A DNA stretch of 64,000 nt from Enterococcus_D sp050529585 (GCF_050529585.1 NZ_CP172882.1:372001-436000); one strand, 5' to 3'; shown: positions 8,261 through 16,469, numbered from the stretch's first letter. The notes: generated by a model from the sequence alone, not told the origin. Program-made: numbers and translations.

Positions 8261-9265
8261 TCAATAATTTCTCGGCGGAATTTGGCTGAAATCCATATCG
8301 CTGGAGAAAACTGTTTCATGTACATAAATCTCTTTCGGAATCGCATCGGCACCCCGCTTTAAATATCGATTGATCGCATTTTTAACAAAAACGCCAGCCT
8401 CTGGATTACATTCCACTACGCAATTCACGAGGCCTTTTTTTAAATTGTCGATCATCTCTTTTTGGGCATCGATCGTTACGATGATCAAATCTTTTCCTGG
8501 CACAATATCTGTTTCTTCGAGGGCTTCCAAGGCCCCGATCGTCATTTCATCATTATGGCTGAATAGGACATCGATGGACGCCATTTTGCCTTCTTTGATA
8601 TACGTTTCAATCACTTCTTTTCCTTTTCGACGAATGAAGTCGCCACCGATGGCATCTTGTACTTGAATCGTGACATTATTTTGTGCTAAATCTCTTTGGA
8701 TGGTTTCGCGAAATCCTTCAGAACGCAGTTGCGTAGGCGAGGTATTGTCTAAACCTGTCAATTCCAAGACATTGATCGTTGTATTGGACTGCCCACGGAA
8801 ATAATTACTGACATATAGCCCAGCCCGATTGCCTTCAGCTTTAAAGCTAGGGCCAATATGTGTCAGAAACAAAGAAGAATCGTTGACTGATACGTGCCGA
8901 TCCACGACAAAGACGGGAATACCTGCCTGTGCAGCTTCTTCTAAAATCGCCTCCCAACCATCCTCTTGCAGTGGTGTAAATACGATGGCATCAACTTGAT
9001 AGACAATAAAGCTGCGGATGTCTTGAATTTGACGATCTTGATTCATATAGCCGTTGCGATAAAGAACTTCGTATCCTTCTTTTTCTAATTCAGTTCGAAT
9101 CGATTCCGTATGGCGTTTGCGCCAGCTGCTTTCAGTACCGGATTGAGAGAACCCGATCACGATGCTTTGCGTGGCGTTCTCACTTTCGACAGGCTTGCTG
9201 GAAGCACAACCTGATAGGCAGATCATGCCAATCACAAAGAAATATTTGATCCATGATTTATTCAT
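8261..9265 (-). CDS. Sugar-binding lipoprotein, sensor component of the YesMN system
   Basis: Periplasmic-binding-protein fold of the LacI/RbsB class (334 residues) with a lipoprotein signal ending in LSGC, lipid site Cys20. Motifs such as IVIGFSQSGTESSWR, VDAIVFTPLQEDGW and IPVFVVDRHV match the YtfQ/galactofuranose-binding group. It is the first gene of a three-gene minus-strand operon with a YesM kinase and YesN regulator and is probably a sensory subunit. A second binding protein, more likely the transport subunit, is encoded divergently. ATG 9265 is preferred, with AGGGGTG 6 bases upstream; a GTG at 9274 overlapping that site is the alternative. Confidence 0.88.
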   Translation of the reverse strand: MNKSWIKYFFVIGMICLSGCASSKPVESENATQSIVIGFSQSGTESSWRKRHTESIRTELEKEGYEVLYRNGYMNQDRQIQDIRSFIVYQVDAIVFTPLQEDGWEAILEEAAQAGIPVFVVDRHVSVNDSSLFLTHIGPSFKAEGNRAGLYVSNYFRGQSNTTINVLELTGLDNTSPTQLRSEGFRETIQRDLAQNNVTIQVQDAIGGDFIRRKGKEVIETYIKEGKMASIDVLFSHNDEMTIGALEALEETDIVPGKDLIIVTIDAQKEMIDNLKKGLVNCVVECNPEAGVFVKNAINRYLKRGADAIPKEIYVHETVFSSDMDFSQIPPRNY

Positions 9266-9285
9266 CTTTTTCACCCCTAACCTCT

Positions 9286-9315
9286 ATTCTAACAAAAAAA
9301 AGGAAACGCTTTAAC
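9286..9315 (-). promoter_or_regulatory. Promoter with cre-like site for the sensor operon
   Basis: Read on the minus strand: -35 TTAAAG (9314-9309), 17 bases, -10 TAGAAT (9291-9286). A cre-like sequence, GTTAAAGCGTTTCC on the minus strand (9315-9302), overlaps the -35 box; it matches the CcpA consensus only partly. It suggests carbon catabolite repression of the sensor. Confidence 0.5.
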
Positions 9316-9424
9316 TGATTTATCAAATCGAAAAAAAGTCTGGGTTTTCATAAAAAATCCTAGGAATTAAAAAGAGAACCGATGGAATCAGAATAAAACA
9401 AAGAGAATATCAAAAAAAAGTGAA

Positions 9425-9480
9425 TGTAAGCGATTTCTAATTTTCGTATACTGTTCATGTAAATAAAGAAAACGGAGGGG
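9425..9480 (+). promoter_or_regulatory. cre site, -10 box and ribosome site before the ChvE-like gene
   Basis: TGTAAGCGATTTCT at 9425-9438 matches 13 of 14 positions of the CcpA site TGWAANCGNTNWCA. A -10 box TATACT lies at 9447-9452 with no good -35, as expected for an activator-dependent promoter. GGAGGGG at 9474-9480 is the ribosome site. The missing -35 fits control by the divergent YesN regulator. Confidence 0.6.
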
Positions 9481-9485
9481 TTCAA

Positions 9486-10583
9486 ATGAAAGGAATTATT
9501 CGTAAATGGGCATTATTGGCATCGACATTGGCAGTGGGCGGAATGTTAGCAGCTTGCGGCAATGGCGCTGAAAGCAGTGGCGGCAGCGGAGATAAAGGTT
9601 TTGTAGGTATTGCGATGCCAACGAAATCAGCAGAGCGCTGGATCGCAGATGGAAACAACATGGTTGATGAGTTAGAAAAATTAGGCTACAAAACAGATTT
9701 GCAATATGGAGAAGATAAAGTAGAGAACCAAGTAGCCCAAATCGAAAATATGATCACAAAAGGTGTCGATACCTTGGTAATTGCTTCAATCGACGGTTCG
9801 GCATTAACAGATGTTTTAGAAAAAGCCCACAACGAGGATATCAAAGTCATTGCCTATGACCGTCTACTGATGAACTCCGAATATGTGGATTACTATGCAA
9901 CATTCGATAATTTTGGTGTGGGGGTTTTACAAGCCTCATATATTGAAGAAAAATTAGGTTTGAAAGATGGAGAAGGGCCATTTAATATTGAACTATTTGG
10001 CGGCTCTCCTGATGACAACAATGCGTTGATCAATTATAACGGTGTGATTTCTGTCTTCCAACAATACTTTGATAGCGGTCAATTGGTTGTACCGTCTGGC
10101 CAAACCAACTTCAATCAAATTGCAACTTTGCGTTGGGATGGTTCAACTGCCCAAGCACGGATGGATAATTTGTTAAGTGCCAATTACACCGATAAAACAT
10201 TAGATGCCGTGCTATCACCATACGATCCAATTAGTTTAGGAATCATTTCTTCTCTAAAAGGTGTTGGTTATGGCTCTGATGATAAAGTCTTACCAGTGAT
10301 TACAGGACAAGACGCGACAATAGCAGGTGTAAAATCAATCATTGCTGGTGAACAAACACAAACGATTTTTAAAGATACACGGGTCTTAGCGAAGAATACG
10401 ATCGAAATGATTGAAGCAATTGCAAATGGCGAGGAAGTACCTGTGAACGATACGGAAACCTACGATAACGGTGTGAAAGTTGTGCCGACATATCTATCTA
10501 ACCCTGTTTCAGTCGATATTGACAATTATAAAGAAGAATTGATCGATTCAGACTATTATACTGAAGCTGATTTAGGTCTTTAA
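9486..10583 (+). CDS. ChvE-type sugar ABC transporter substrate-binding lipoprotein
   Basis: A 365-residue lipoprotein (LAAC box, lipid Cys near residue 24) of the ChvE/xylose-binding group in the CUT2 transporter family. Recognisable stretches are VGIAMPTKSAERWIADG, VDTLVIASIDGSALTDVL and VIAYDRLLMNSEYVDYYATF, followed by a long C-terminal lobe with YDPISLGI and GQDATIAGVKSI. It delivers an aldose such as arabinose, xylose or galactose to the permease encoded downstream; the exact sugar cannot be read from sequence. Because araBDA lie a few kilobases away and the window has no other arabinose monomer importer, L-arabinose is a reasonable guess. Confidence 0.9.
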   Translation: MKGIIRKWALLASTLAVGGMLAACGNGAESSGGSGDKGFVGIAMPTKSAERWIADGNNMVDELEKLGYKTDLQYGEDKVENQVAQIENMITKGVDTLVIASIDGSALTDVLEKAHNEDIKVIAYDRLLMNSEYVDYYATFDNFGVGVLQASYIEEKLGLKDGEGPFNIELFGGSPDDNNALINYNGVISVFQQYFDSGQLVVPSGQTNFNQIATLRWDGSTAQARMDNLLSANYTDKTLDAVLSPYDPISLGIISSLKGVGYGSDDKVLPVITGQDATIAGVKSIIAGEQTQTIFKDTRVLAKNTIEMIEAIANGEEVPVNDTETYDNGVKVVPTYLSNPVSVDIDNYKEELIDSDYYTEADLGL

Positions 10584-10632
10584 ACAACGCTAATAAGTGA
10601 ATGACTGTTGCAGCATGAATCCACGATAACAG

Positions 10633-10680
10633 ATGAACAGTGAGCTGCATCCTGCATCAAATAGGATGCAGCTTGTTCAT
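10633..10680 (+). other. Intra-operon hairpin between binding-protein and ATPase genes
   Basis: AGCTGCATCCT (10643-10653) pairs exactly with AGGATGCAGCT (10663-10673), and outer arms ATGAAC/GTTCAT extend the stem. No T run follows, so it is more likely an mRNA-stabilising or partial attenuating structure than a true terminator. It would favour expression of the binding protein over the membrane components. Confidence 0.7.
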
Positions 10681-10752
10681 TTATCAGTATCATATCTATG
10701 TGCTGGAGTGGGTCGAATAGGAATATACATACAAGAAAAGGGTGAAGGAAAT

Positions 10753-12282
10753 ATGGCAGATAATATTCTGACGATGGAAGGTATCATCAAAGAATTTTCA
10801 GGCGTCCGTGCATTGAACAACGTCAATCTATCCATCAAACGAGGCGAGATCCATGCACTATGCGGTGAAAATGGTGCAGGGAAATCGACGCTCATGAATG
10901 TTTTAAGCGGGTTATATCCTTATGGCAGCTATGAAGGCGCGATTCACTATGAAGGCGAATTATGCAAGTTCAAAGATTTGCGCGATAGTGAAAACAAAGG
11001 AATTGTGATTATTCATCAAGAGTTAGCGCTAAGTCCTTATCTATCGATCAAAGAAAATATCTTCCTTGGCAATGAACAAGCCAAGCATGGCATCATTGAT
11101 TGGGATTTGACTGAACGTAAGACAGACAACCTCTTAAAGACGGTTGGCCTGCGGATGGATCCCAATACATTGGTTTCTCAGATTGGTGTGGGACATCAAC
11201 AATTGGTTGAAATCGCCAAAGCTTTCTCAAAATCAGTTCAATTGTTGATTTTAGATGAACCGACGGCTGCGTTGAATGAAGAGGAAAGTGCCAATTTATT
11301 AGAATTGATCAAAGAATTTCGCAACCAAGGGATCACCTCCATTATTATTTCCCATAAGTTGAACGAAGTGGTCAATGTGGCAGACCGGATCACGATCCTA
11401 AGAGATGGACAAACGATCGAGACAATCAGTGGGGCGGATATTTCTGAGGATCGAATCATTCGTGGGATGGTCGGACGGGATTTGACAAATCGTTATCCAG
11501 ATCGCCATCCAGATATCGGAGATGTCTTTTTTGAAGTCAAAGATTGGACGGTCCACCATCCAATCGACAATCAACGTATTGTGAATGATCATCTGAATCT
11601 GATGATTCGCAAAGGTGAAATTATTGGTATTGCCGGACTGATGGGGGCCGGACGTACAGAATTTGCCATGAGTGTATTTGGCCATTCTTATGGCAGTCAT
11701 ATCTCAGGGGAAATCTATAAAGAGGGGCAACCCATCTCAGTCAAAGATGTGCCGACTGCTGTCAAAAATGGTCTTGCGTATGTTTCTGAAGATCGGAAAG
11801 CTTTAGGGTTGAATCTCTTAATGGATATCAGAGAAAACACGACGATCGCTAGTTTATCGAAAATCAGTCATCAAGGTGTGATCGATAAAGAAAAAGAAGT
11901 GACGATGGCAGAAGAGTATCGTAAAAAGATGCGTACCAAAACCAATTCAATCTATCAAAATGTCGGTAGTCTGAGTGGGGGAAATCAACAAAAAGTTGTT
12001 CTTTCTAAATGGTTGATGACTGAACCAGACATTTTATTTTTGGATGAGCCAACACGAGGAATCGATGTAGGCGCAAAGTATGAAATTTATACGATTATCG
12101 AAGAAATGGCTGCAGCAGGCAAAGGCATTTGTATCATCTCGTCTGAATTACCTGAATTATTGGGGATGTGTGACCGAATTTATACAATGAACGAAGGCCG
12201 TTTTACAGGAGAAGTATTAAGAGAAGATGCCAATCAAGAATTATTGATGAACTTGATGACACTAGAAGAGAGTAGGGTTTGA
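10753..12282 (+). CDS. Sugar ABC transporter ATPase with two ABC domains (GguA/MglA type)
   Basis: A 509-residue CUT2 ATPase with tandem nucleotide-binding domains. The first has Walker A GENGAGKST and Walker B LLILDEPTAAL; the second has signature LSGGNQQKV and LFLDEPTRGID, while its Walker A is degenerate (GLMGAGRTE), as usual in this family. It energises import of the sugar bound by the ChvE-like lipoprotein. ATG 10753 is chosen with GAAGGA just upstream; a longer frame begins at 10633 inside the hairpin and gives a non-homologous N-terminus. The gene ends two bases before the permease start. Confidence 0.95.
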   Translation: MADNILTMEGIIKEFSGVRALNNVNLSIKRGEIHALCGENGAGKSTLMNVLSGLYPYGSYEGAIHYEGELCKFKDLRDSENKGIVIIHQELALSPYLSIKENIFLGNEQAKHGIIDWDLTERKTDNLLKTVGLRMDPNTLVSQIGVGHQQLVEIAKAFSKSVQLLILDEPTAALNEEESANLLELIKEFRNQGITSIIISHKLNEVVNVADRITILRDGQTIETISGADISEDRIIRGMVGRDLTNRYPDRHPDIGDVFFEVKDWTVHHPIDNQRIVNDHLNLMIRKGEIIGIAGLMGAGRTEFAMSVFGHSYGSHISGEIYKEGQPISVKDVPTAVKNGLAYVSEDRKALGLNLLMDIRENTTIASLSKISHQGVIDKEKEVTMAEEYRKKMRTKTNSIYQNVGSLSGGNQQKVVLSKWLMTEPDILFLDEPTRGIDVGAKYEIYTIIEEMAAAGKGICIISSELPELLGMCDRIYTMNEGRFTGEVLREDANQELLMNLMTLEESRV

Positions 12283-12283
12283 T

Positions 12284-13483
12284 ATGGAAACAACCAATAA
12301 ATTAAAAAAAGAAAAAAATCATTCAATCAAAGACAAAGCGTTAGAAATTTTTAGCAAATATAGCATGATCATTATTCTAGTCTTTTTACTGATTGCGTTT
12401 CAAGCAATGACAGATGGGATATTTTGGCGACCATTGAATATCACGAATTTGGTTCTGCAAAATAGTCATATCCTCGTGTTGGCCGCTGGTATGCTCTTAG
12501 TTGTGCTGTTAGGTCATGTTGATCTTTCAGTCGGTTCAGTCATGGCATTTGTAGGAGCGATTGCTGGGGTATTGATGGTCAATCAGGGAATGAGTCCTTG
12601 GGTTGCGGTACCTATTTGTTTATTGATGGGGGCACTTATTGGTGCTTGGCAAGGCTTTTGGGTAGCTTATGTTGGGATCCCAGCATTTATTGTGACTTTA
12701 TCCGGTCTGTTGATGTTTAGAGGGTTGACCCAAGTTGTTCTTGGCGGACAGTCGCTGGCCCCATTTCCCAGTGCTTTTCAAAAAATCTCAACTGGGTATT
12801 TGCCAGATATTGTTGGTGGAGAACATATCCATCTATTGTCAATGATTTTGGGGGTGCTCATCACATGTGTTTTGATTTTTGGTCAATGGCGGACAAGAGA
12901 AAGACGCAAAAAGAATTTGTTTGAAGTAGAATCTACAACTACCTTTATGTTGAAATCTTTATTTATTGCGGTTGTTTTCATTGGTGCAACCTATGTGTTT
13001 GCATCATATCAAGGGTATCCGATCATTTTGATTTTGTTGGGCATTATCGTGGCGGCTTATGGCTTCTTGACCAATAAAACAGTAGCCGGCAGACAAATAT
13101 ACGCAACAGGCGGAAACAAGAAAGCAGCAGAACTATCTGGTATCAAAACCAAAAAAATCACTTTTTGGGTTTTCGTGAATATGGGTGTTATGGCAGCCTT
13201 GGCAGGTCTTGTATTGGCAGCGCGGTTAAATGCTGCTACCCCGCAAGCAGGGACATCGATGGAACTAGATGCGATGGCAGCTGTTTACTTTGGCGGTGCT
13301 TCAACATCGGGTGGTATTGGTACGATCATGGGCGCCATCGTAGGTGGTTTAGTCATGGGTGTCTTGAATAATGGGATGTCGATTTTAGGTGTTGGTGTTG
13401 ACTGGCAGCAAGCCATCAAAGGTCTGATTTTGCTATTAGCTGTTGTCCTTGACATTTATAATAAGAAAAAGAAAATTTCTTAG
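12284..13483 (+). CDS. Sugar ABC transporter permease (GguB/XylH type)
   Basis: A 399-residue polytopic membrane protein with about 10 hydrophobic segments. It contains the CUT2 permease signatures LLGHVDLSVGSVMAF, GIPAFIVTLSGLLMFRGLTQ and TGGNKKAAELSGI. The long central insertion (about residues 175-250) is typical of the XylH/GguB subgroup and absent from RbsC. It forms the membrane channel with the preceding ATPase and binding protein. The gene is tightly coupled to the ATPase and followed 12 bases later by the EIIB-like gene. Confidence 0.94.
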   Translation: METTNKLKKEKNHSIKDKALEIFSKYSMIIILVFLLIAFQAMTDGIFWRPLNITNLVLQNSHILVLAAGMLLVVLLGHVDLSVGSVMAFVGAIAGVLMVNQGMSPWVAVPICLLMGALIGAWQGFWVAYVGIPAFIVTLSGLLMFRGLTQVVLGGQSLAPFPSAFQKISTGYLPDIVGGEHIHLLSMILGVLITCVLIFGQWRTRERRKKNLFEVESTTTFMLKSLFIAVVFIGATYVFASYQGYPIILILLGIIVAAYGFLTNKTVAGRQIYATGGNKKAAELSGIKTKKITFWVFVNMGVMAALAGLVLAARLNAATPQAGTSMELDAMAAVYFGGASTSGGIGTIMGAIVGGLVMGVLNNGMSILGVGVDWQQAIKGLILLLAVVLDIYNKKKKIS

Positions 13484-13495
13484 GAGGTAGATGAG

Positions 13496-13825
13496 ATGAA
13501 TGAGGTACCTCAAAAAACGATTCTCTTGATTTGTACAGCTGGGATCACAACTGGTTTGTTAGTCAAAAACATGCAACGGGCAGCGGATGAAAAAGATTTG
13601 GCTCTTCACATTTACTCTGCACCAGCAATCATTGCAGAGCAAATCATCCAACAACAGACAGTAGATGCATTGTTGATTGGTCCCCAGTCAAAATATGAAA
13701 TCAATCGTTTGAAAGATTTCCTTCATTACAAAGCAGTTCCCTATAAATTGATCGAAGCATCGGATTACGAAGCGCTTGATGGCGAAGCGGTGTTGCAGGA
13801 GAGCTTACAGCTGTTAGGTCAATGA
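13496..13825 (+). CDS. Orphan PTS lactose/cellobiose EIIB-like protein
   Basis: A 109-residue protein with the EIIB(Lac/Cel) fold pattern: a beta strand ending in the phospho-cysteine loop, Cys13 in LLICTAGITTGLLVKNM, followed by regular alpha/beta repeats (DALLIGPQSKYEI). In sugar phosphotransferase systems EIIB passes phosphate from EIIA to the sugar in EIIC. No EIIA or EIIC gene is present here; instead the gene closes an ABC transporter operon, with AGGAGG just upstream and a terminator after it. A regulatory role, for example linking PTS phosphorylation state to transporter activity, is inference only. The reactive cysteine is intact. Confidence 0.85.
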   Translation: MNEVPQKTILLICTAGITTGLLVKNMQRAADEKDLALHIYSAPAIIAEQIIQQQTVDALLIGPQSKYEINRLKDFLHYKAVPYKLIEASDYEALDGEAVLQESLQLLGQ

Positions 13826-13864
13826 TATTTTATTCTCTATCTTTCAATCATGCCCCCTTCCTCA

Positions 13865-13900
13865 AAAAACCTCAAAACATTGTTTTTGAGGTTTTTTTTA
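13865..13900 (+). terminator. Terminator of the ChvE-like ABC operon
   Basis: AACCTCAAAACA pairs with TGTTTTTGAGGTT and is followed by a long T run. It is a near copy of the terminator at 5095-5129. Confidence 0.88.
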
Positions 13901-14266
13901 TGGGTGAGAACGTAAGCGTAAGAGTATGGTAGGCACTTTTTATTTGAAGATATGATCTTCAGTCAGATGGATGAAGGCTGTGAAAGGATAGACCGTTTCA
14001 AGTATAACTGAAACCGATGGGAGAGAATTCCAACGTATCATAATGATAGGGACAAAATGATCCATGTTCACCTGATCCAATGATTGTTGAATGCAGCGGA
14101 GTGGCTTTTTGGTCATGACCGCAATAGATTCAAAATAGCAGACCCAAAAAGAGACAGTCGTAAGACTGTCTCTTTTTAGGGGATACAAATAAGGAATAAA
14201 AGTGGATATTAGTTAAATGCGACTGCCTAGGGGGCAAATCCGAGAACAGCGCACGGTAACTACAAA
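13901..14266. other. Gene-free stretch with a bidirectional terminator
   Basis: No supported gene. A perfect 14-bp hairpin, AAAAAGAGACAGTC (14146-14159) with GACTGTCTCTTTTT (14164-14177), can terminate in both directions and would stop msmK transcripts from the right. A minus-strand reading frame of 82 codons (14188-13940) begins within this hairpin, has no ribosome site and resembles nothing I know. The stretch may be a decayed gene. Confidence 0.6.
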
Positions 14267-15376
14267 TTAAGGTAATGTGATGACATTTTCTGAATCTTTA
14301 TCAAAGAAGTGGGCTTTGTTGATATTGAAAGCCAAATCAACTGTTTCACCTGGACGATGGAAGTCGCGGGCATCTACTTTAGAGATAAATTCAGTGGCAC
14401 CAACTTTTGTATAAAGCATTGTTTCAGCACCAAGTAATTCTGATACAACAACTTCGGCACGAACAGTTGCTTCTGGAGATGTTTCTAATGCGATTTGCTC
14501 GCTATGGATATCTTCTGGACGAATACCAAAGACTAATTCTTTGCCTTCATATCCTTTTTCAACGAGAACTTTGTTTTTCCCTTCAGGAATACGCAAGTTT
14601 AAGCTTTGGCCATCTGAAATGACGCCATTTTTCAGCGTTACGTTGAAGAAGTTCATTGCTGGTGAACCGATAAATCCGGCTACAAACATATTTTTCGGTG
14701 TATTGTACACTTCTTTTGGAGAACCGATTTGTTGGATGAAACCGTCTTTCATGATAACGATCCGGTCAGCCATGGTCATTGCTTCTGTTTGGTCATGGGT
14801 AACATAGATTGTTGTTGTTTCCAAACGTTGGTGCAATTTCGCGATTTCGGCACGCATTGCTACACGCAATTTCGCATCCAAGTTAGATAAAGGCTCATCC
14901 ATCAAGAAGACTTTCGCATCACGGACGATGGCACGGCCTAAGGCAACCCGTTGACGTTGTCCACCTGAAAGGGCCGCTGGCTTACGTTCCAAATACTCAG
15001 TCAAGCCTAAAATCTCAGCTGCATTTTCAACACGTTTTTTGATTTCTTCTTTGTCATACTTACGCAGTTTCAATCCAAATGCCATATTGTTGAATACAGT
15101 CATATGCGGATACAATGCGTAGTTCTGGAATACCATGGCGATATCGCGGTCTTTAGGAGCTACATCATTCATAACTTTGCCGCCGATGCTCAATTCACCT
15201 TCAGAAATATCTTCCAAACCAGCGATCATCCGTAGTGTTGTTGATTTACCACAACCAGAAGGTCCAACAAAGACGATAAACTCGCGGTCTGCGATATCTA
15301 AGTTAAAATCTGTTACAGAGTAATTATCATTGTTGTCGTATTTTTTGTGAATACTTTTTAAGGCCATTTCTACCAT
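14267..15376 (-). CDS. msmK: Multi-sugar ABC transporter ATPase MsmK/MsmX/UgpC type
   Basis: A 369-residue ATPase of the MalK/MsmK group. An N-terminal ABC domain has GPSGCGKST, signature LSGGQRQRV, FLMDEPLSNLDAKLR and switch YVTHDQTEAM; a C-terminal TOBE regulatory domain covers about 235-369 (VFGIRPEDIHSE). In Gram-positive bacteria one such ATPase serves several CUT1 oligosaccharide importers that lack their own. The AraNPQ-like set at 40148-43311 has no ATPase, so this protein is its probable motor. The gene stands alone, with its own promoter and cre-like site. GAGGT sits 8 bases before ATG 15376. Confidence 0.95.
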   Translation of the reverse strand: MVEMALKSIHKKYDNNDNYSVTDFNLDIADREFIVFVGPSGCGKSTTLRMIAGLEDISEGELSIGGKVMNDVAPKDRDIAMVFQNYALYPHMTVFNNMAFGLKLRKYDKEEIKKRVENAAEILGLTEYLERKPAALSGGQRQRVALGRAIVRDAKVFLMDEPLSNLDAKLRVAMRAEIAKLHQRLETTTIYVTHDQTEAMTMADRIVIMKDGFIQQIGSPKEVYNTPKNMFVAGFIGSPAMNFFNVTLKNGVISDGQSLNLRIPEGKNKVLVEKGYEGKELVFGIRPEDIHSEQIALETSPEATVRAEVVVSELLGAETMLYTKVGATEFISKVDARDFHRPGETVDLAFNINKAHFFDKDSENVITLP

Positions 15377-15410
15377 TCGGATTACCTCTTTCGATTTAGT
15401 TTACATGCTT

Positions 15411-15440
15411 ATCATAAATGAAAACGCTTCTATCAGACAA
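15411..15440 (-). promoter_or_regulatory. msmK promoter with cre-like site in the spacer
   Basis: On the minus strand: -35 TTGTCT (15440-15435), 18-base spacer, -10 TATGAT (15416-15411). The spacer holds a partial cre (plus strand TGAAAACGCTTCTA, 15419-15432; 12 of 14). Glucose repression of the shared ATPase is expected. Confidence 0.6.
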
Positions 15441-15445
15441 CGTAA

Positions 15446-15481
15446 ACATGCACAAGAAAAAAAGCGTTTTCTTGTGCATGT
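15446..15481 (-). terminator. Perfect 15-bp hairpin downstream of the PucR-type gene
   Basis: ACATGCACAAGAAAA (15446-15460) pairs with TTTTCTTGTGCATGT (15467-15481); a further AGACA/TGTCT pair flanks it. It lies immediately after the stop codon at 15485-15487 of the minus-strand regulator. It lies just upstream of the msmK promoter, so it also insulates msmK. No T run follows the stem, so efficiency is uncertain. Confidence 0.65.
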
Positions 15482-15484
15482 TGT

Positions 15485-16360
15485 CTAGTCTGTATTTGTG
15501 GAAAATGTTTGGCATAAGAAATAGCAAAGCAGCAGGTCATCCATGACTTTTAAATTCAAATTGGTTGCTGTTTGAAATTTGTCGATTTTGTAAAGCAATG
15601 AGTTTCGATGCATGAACAACGCTTTGGCTGTGGAACTGGCATTTCCTTGATTGTGCCACAAAGAGCGAATGATGGTCTCTGTTTCTTCCTCGAACCAATC
15701 TAAATATAGTGTTCTGAGCAGCGAAAGATAAGGATTGGCCCCGGAGATAAACAAGGTCACCAGCGCTTTGGGTAGATCCAAACTTTTTTGCTGCGGCCGC
15801 ATTCTTAGGACCTCTTGATAAAAGGTGGATTCTTCCTGCCATAAATTGGTAAAATCGTGCGCTGAACGATGGAAAGGACCGACAAACAATTGGGAATAGC
15901 AATCGAAATCCATATCTAAAGCCACAAATAATCCATCTAAATCTTCCACACGGAGATTTTCTCCTGTATGTTGCTCGATAATCACCGCTTGATTGTCATA
16001 AGTAAAGAACAGATCTACGACAGAAGGCAGCATTTGCTGAATTTCTGCAAGCCACTCTGACTGTAGGTTGTCAATCGATTTACTGAAGTGAACATGTAAA
16101 AAACGATAAGCGGCATTATCAGATATGGGCTGATGTTCGAATAAAATCGAATACCAAGGATGGGCGCGAGGATCAATGATTCTTTGCGTATCGGCATCCC
16201 GTAATTGTAATAAGAGCAATTCTTTCTTACTTAATGTTTCCTTAGAGAGCCATACAAATTGTTGACCAAAAGGAATCGATAGCATCGTTCGATCGCTGGC
16301 AACAGCATCATGCAAGGTGGCTTCAGGAAAATGATGTTTGATTTCTTGAAACGAATGAAT
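15485..16360 (-). CDS. PucR/CdaR-type regulator, probable AUU start
   Basis: The protein ends with a PucR-type helix-turn-helix (about the last 55 residues; SSTAKALFMHRNSLLYKIDKF). The remainder is a sensory region of no named domain that I recognise. Frame analysis is unusual: a TAA lies at 16378-16376, and the only start-like codons after it are ATT 16360, ATC 16342 and TTG 16315. A strong site, AAAGGAGG (16377-16370), stands 9 bases before ATT 16360, so I place the start there, giving 291 residues beginning (M)HSFQEIKHHFPEATL. From TTG 16315 the protein would be 276 residues with no ribosome site nearby. Neighbour of msmK, but its target is unknown. Confidence 0.75.
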   Translation of the reverse strand: MHSFQEIKHHFPEATLHDAVASDRTMLSIPFGQQFVWLSKETLSKKELLLLQLRDADTQRIIDPRAHPWYSILFEHQPISDNAAYRFLHVHFSKSIDNLQSEWLAEIQQMLPSVVDLFFTYDNQAVIIEQHTGENLRVEDLDGLFVALDMDFDCYSQLFVGPFHRSAHDFTNLWQEESTFYQEVLRMRPQQKSLDLPKALVTLFISGANPYLSLLRTLYLDWFEEETETIIRSLWHNQGNASSTAKALFMHRNSLLYKIDKFQTATNLNLKVMDDLLLCYFLCQTFSTNTD

Positions 16361-16469
16361 GGTAGAAAACCTCCTTTAGTGGACAGCATTTATGTCTAGT
16401 ATAGCATGTTCTCGAGTTGTGACGATAACTAATTTAGCTGAGATGTTTTCTTTTTTATTTAGATAATGA

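Noticed and set aside
10633..10752. 40-residue N-terminal extension of the GguA-like ATPase
   Set aside because: It would translate the intra-operon hairpin and yields sequence unlike the family; ATG 10753 has its own site.
13940..14188. 82-codon minus-strand frame as a gene
   Set aside because: It starts inside a bidirectional terminator hairpin, has no ribosome site and shows no recognisable domain.
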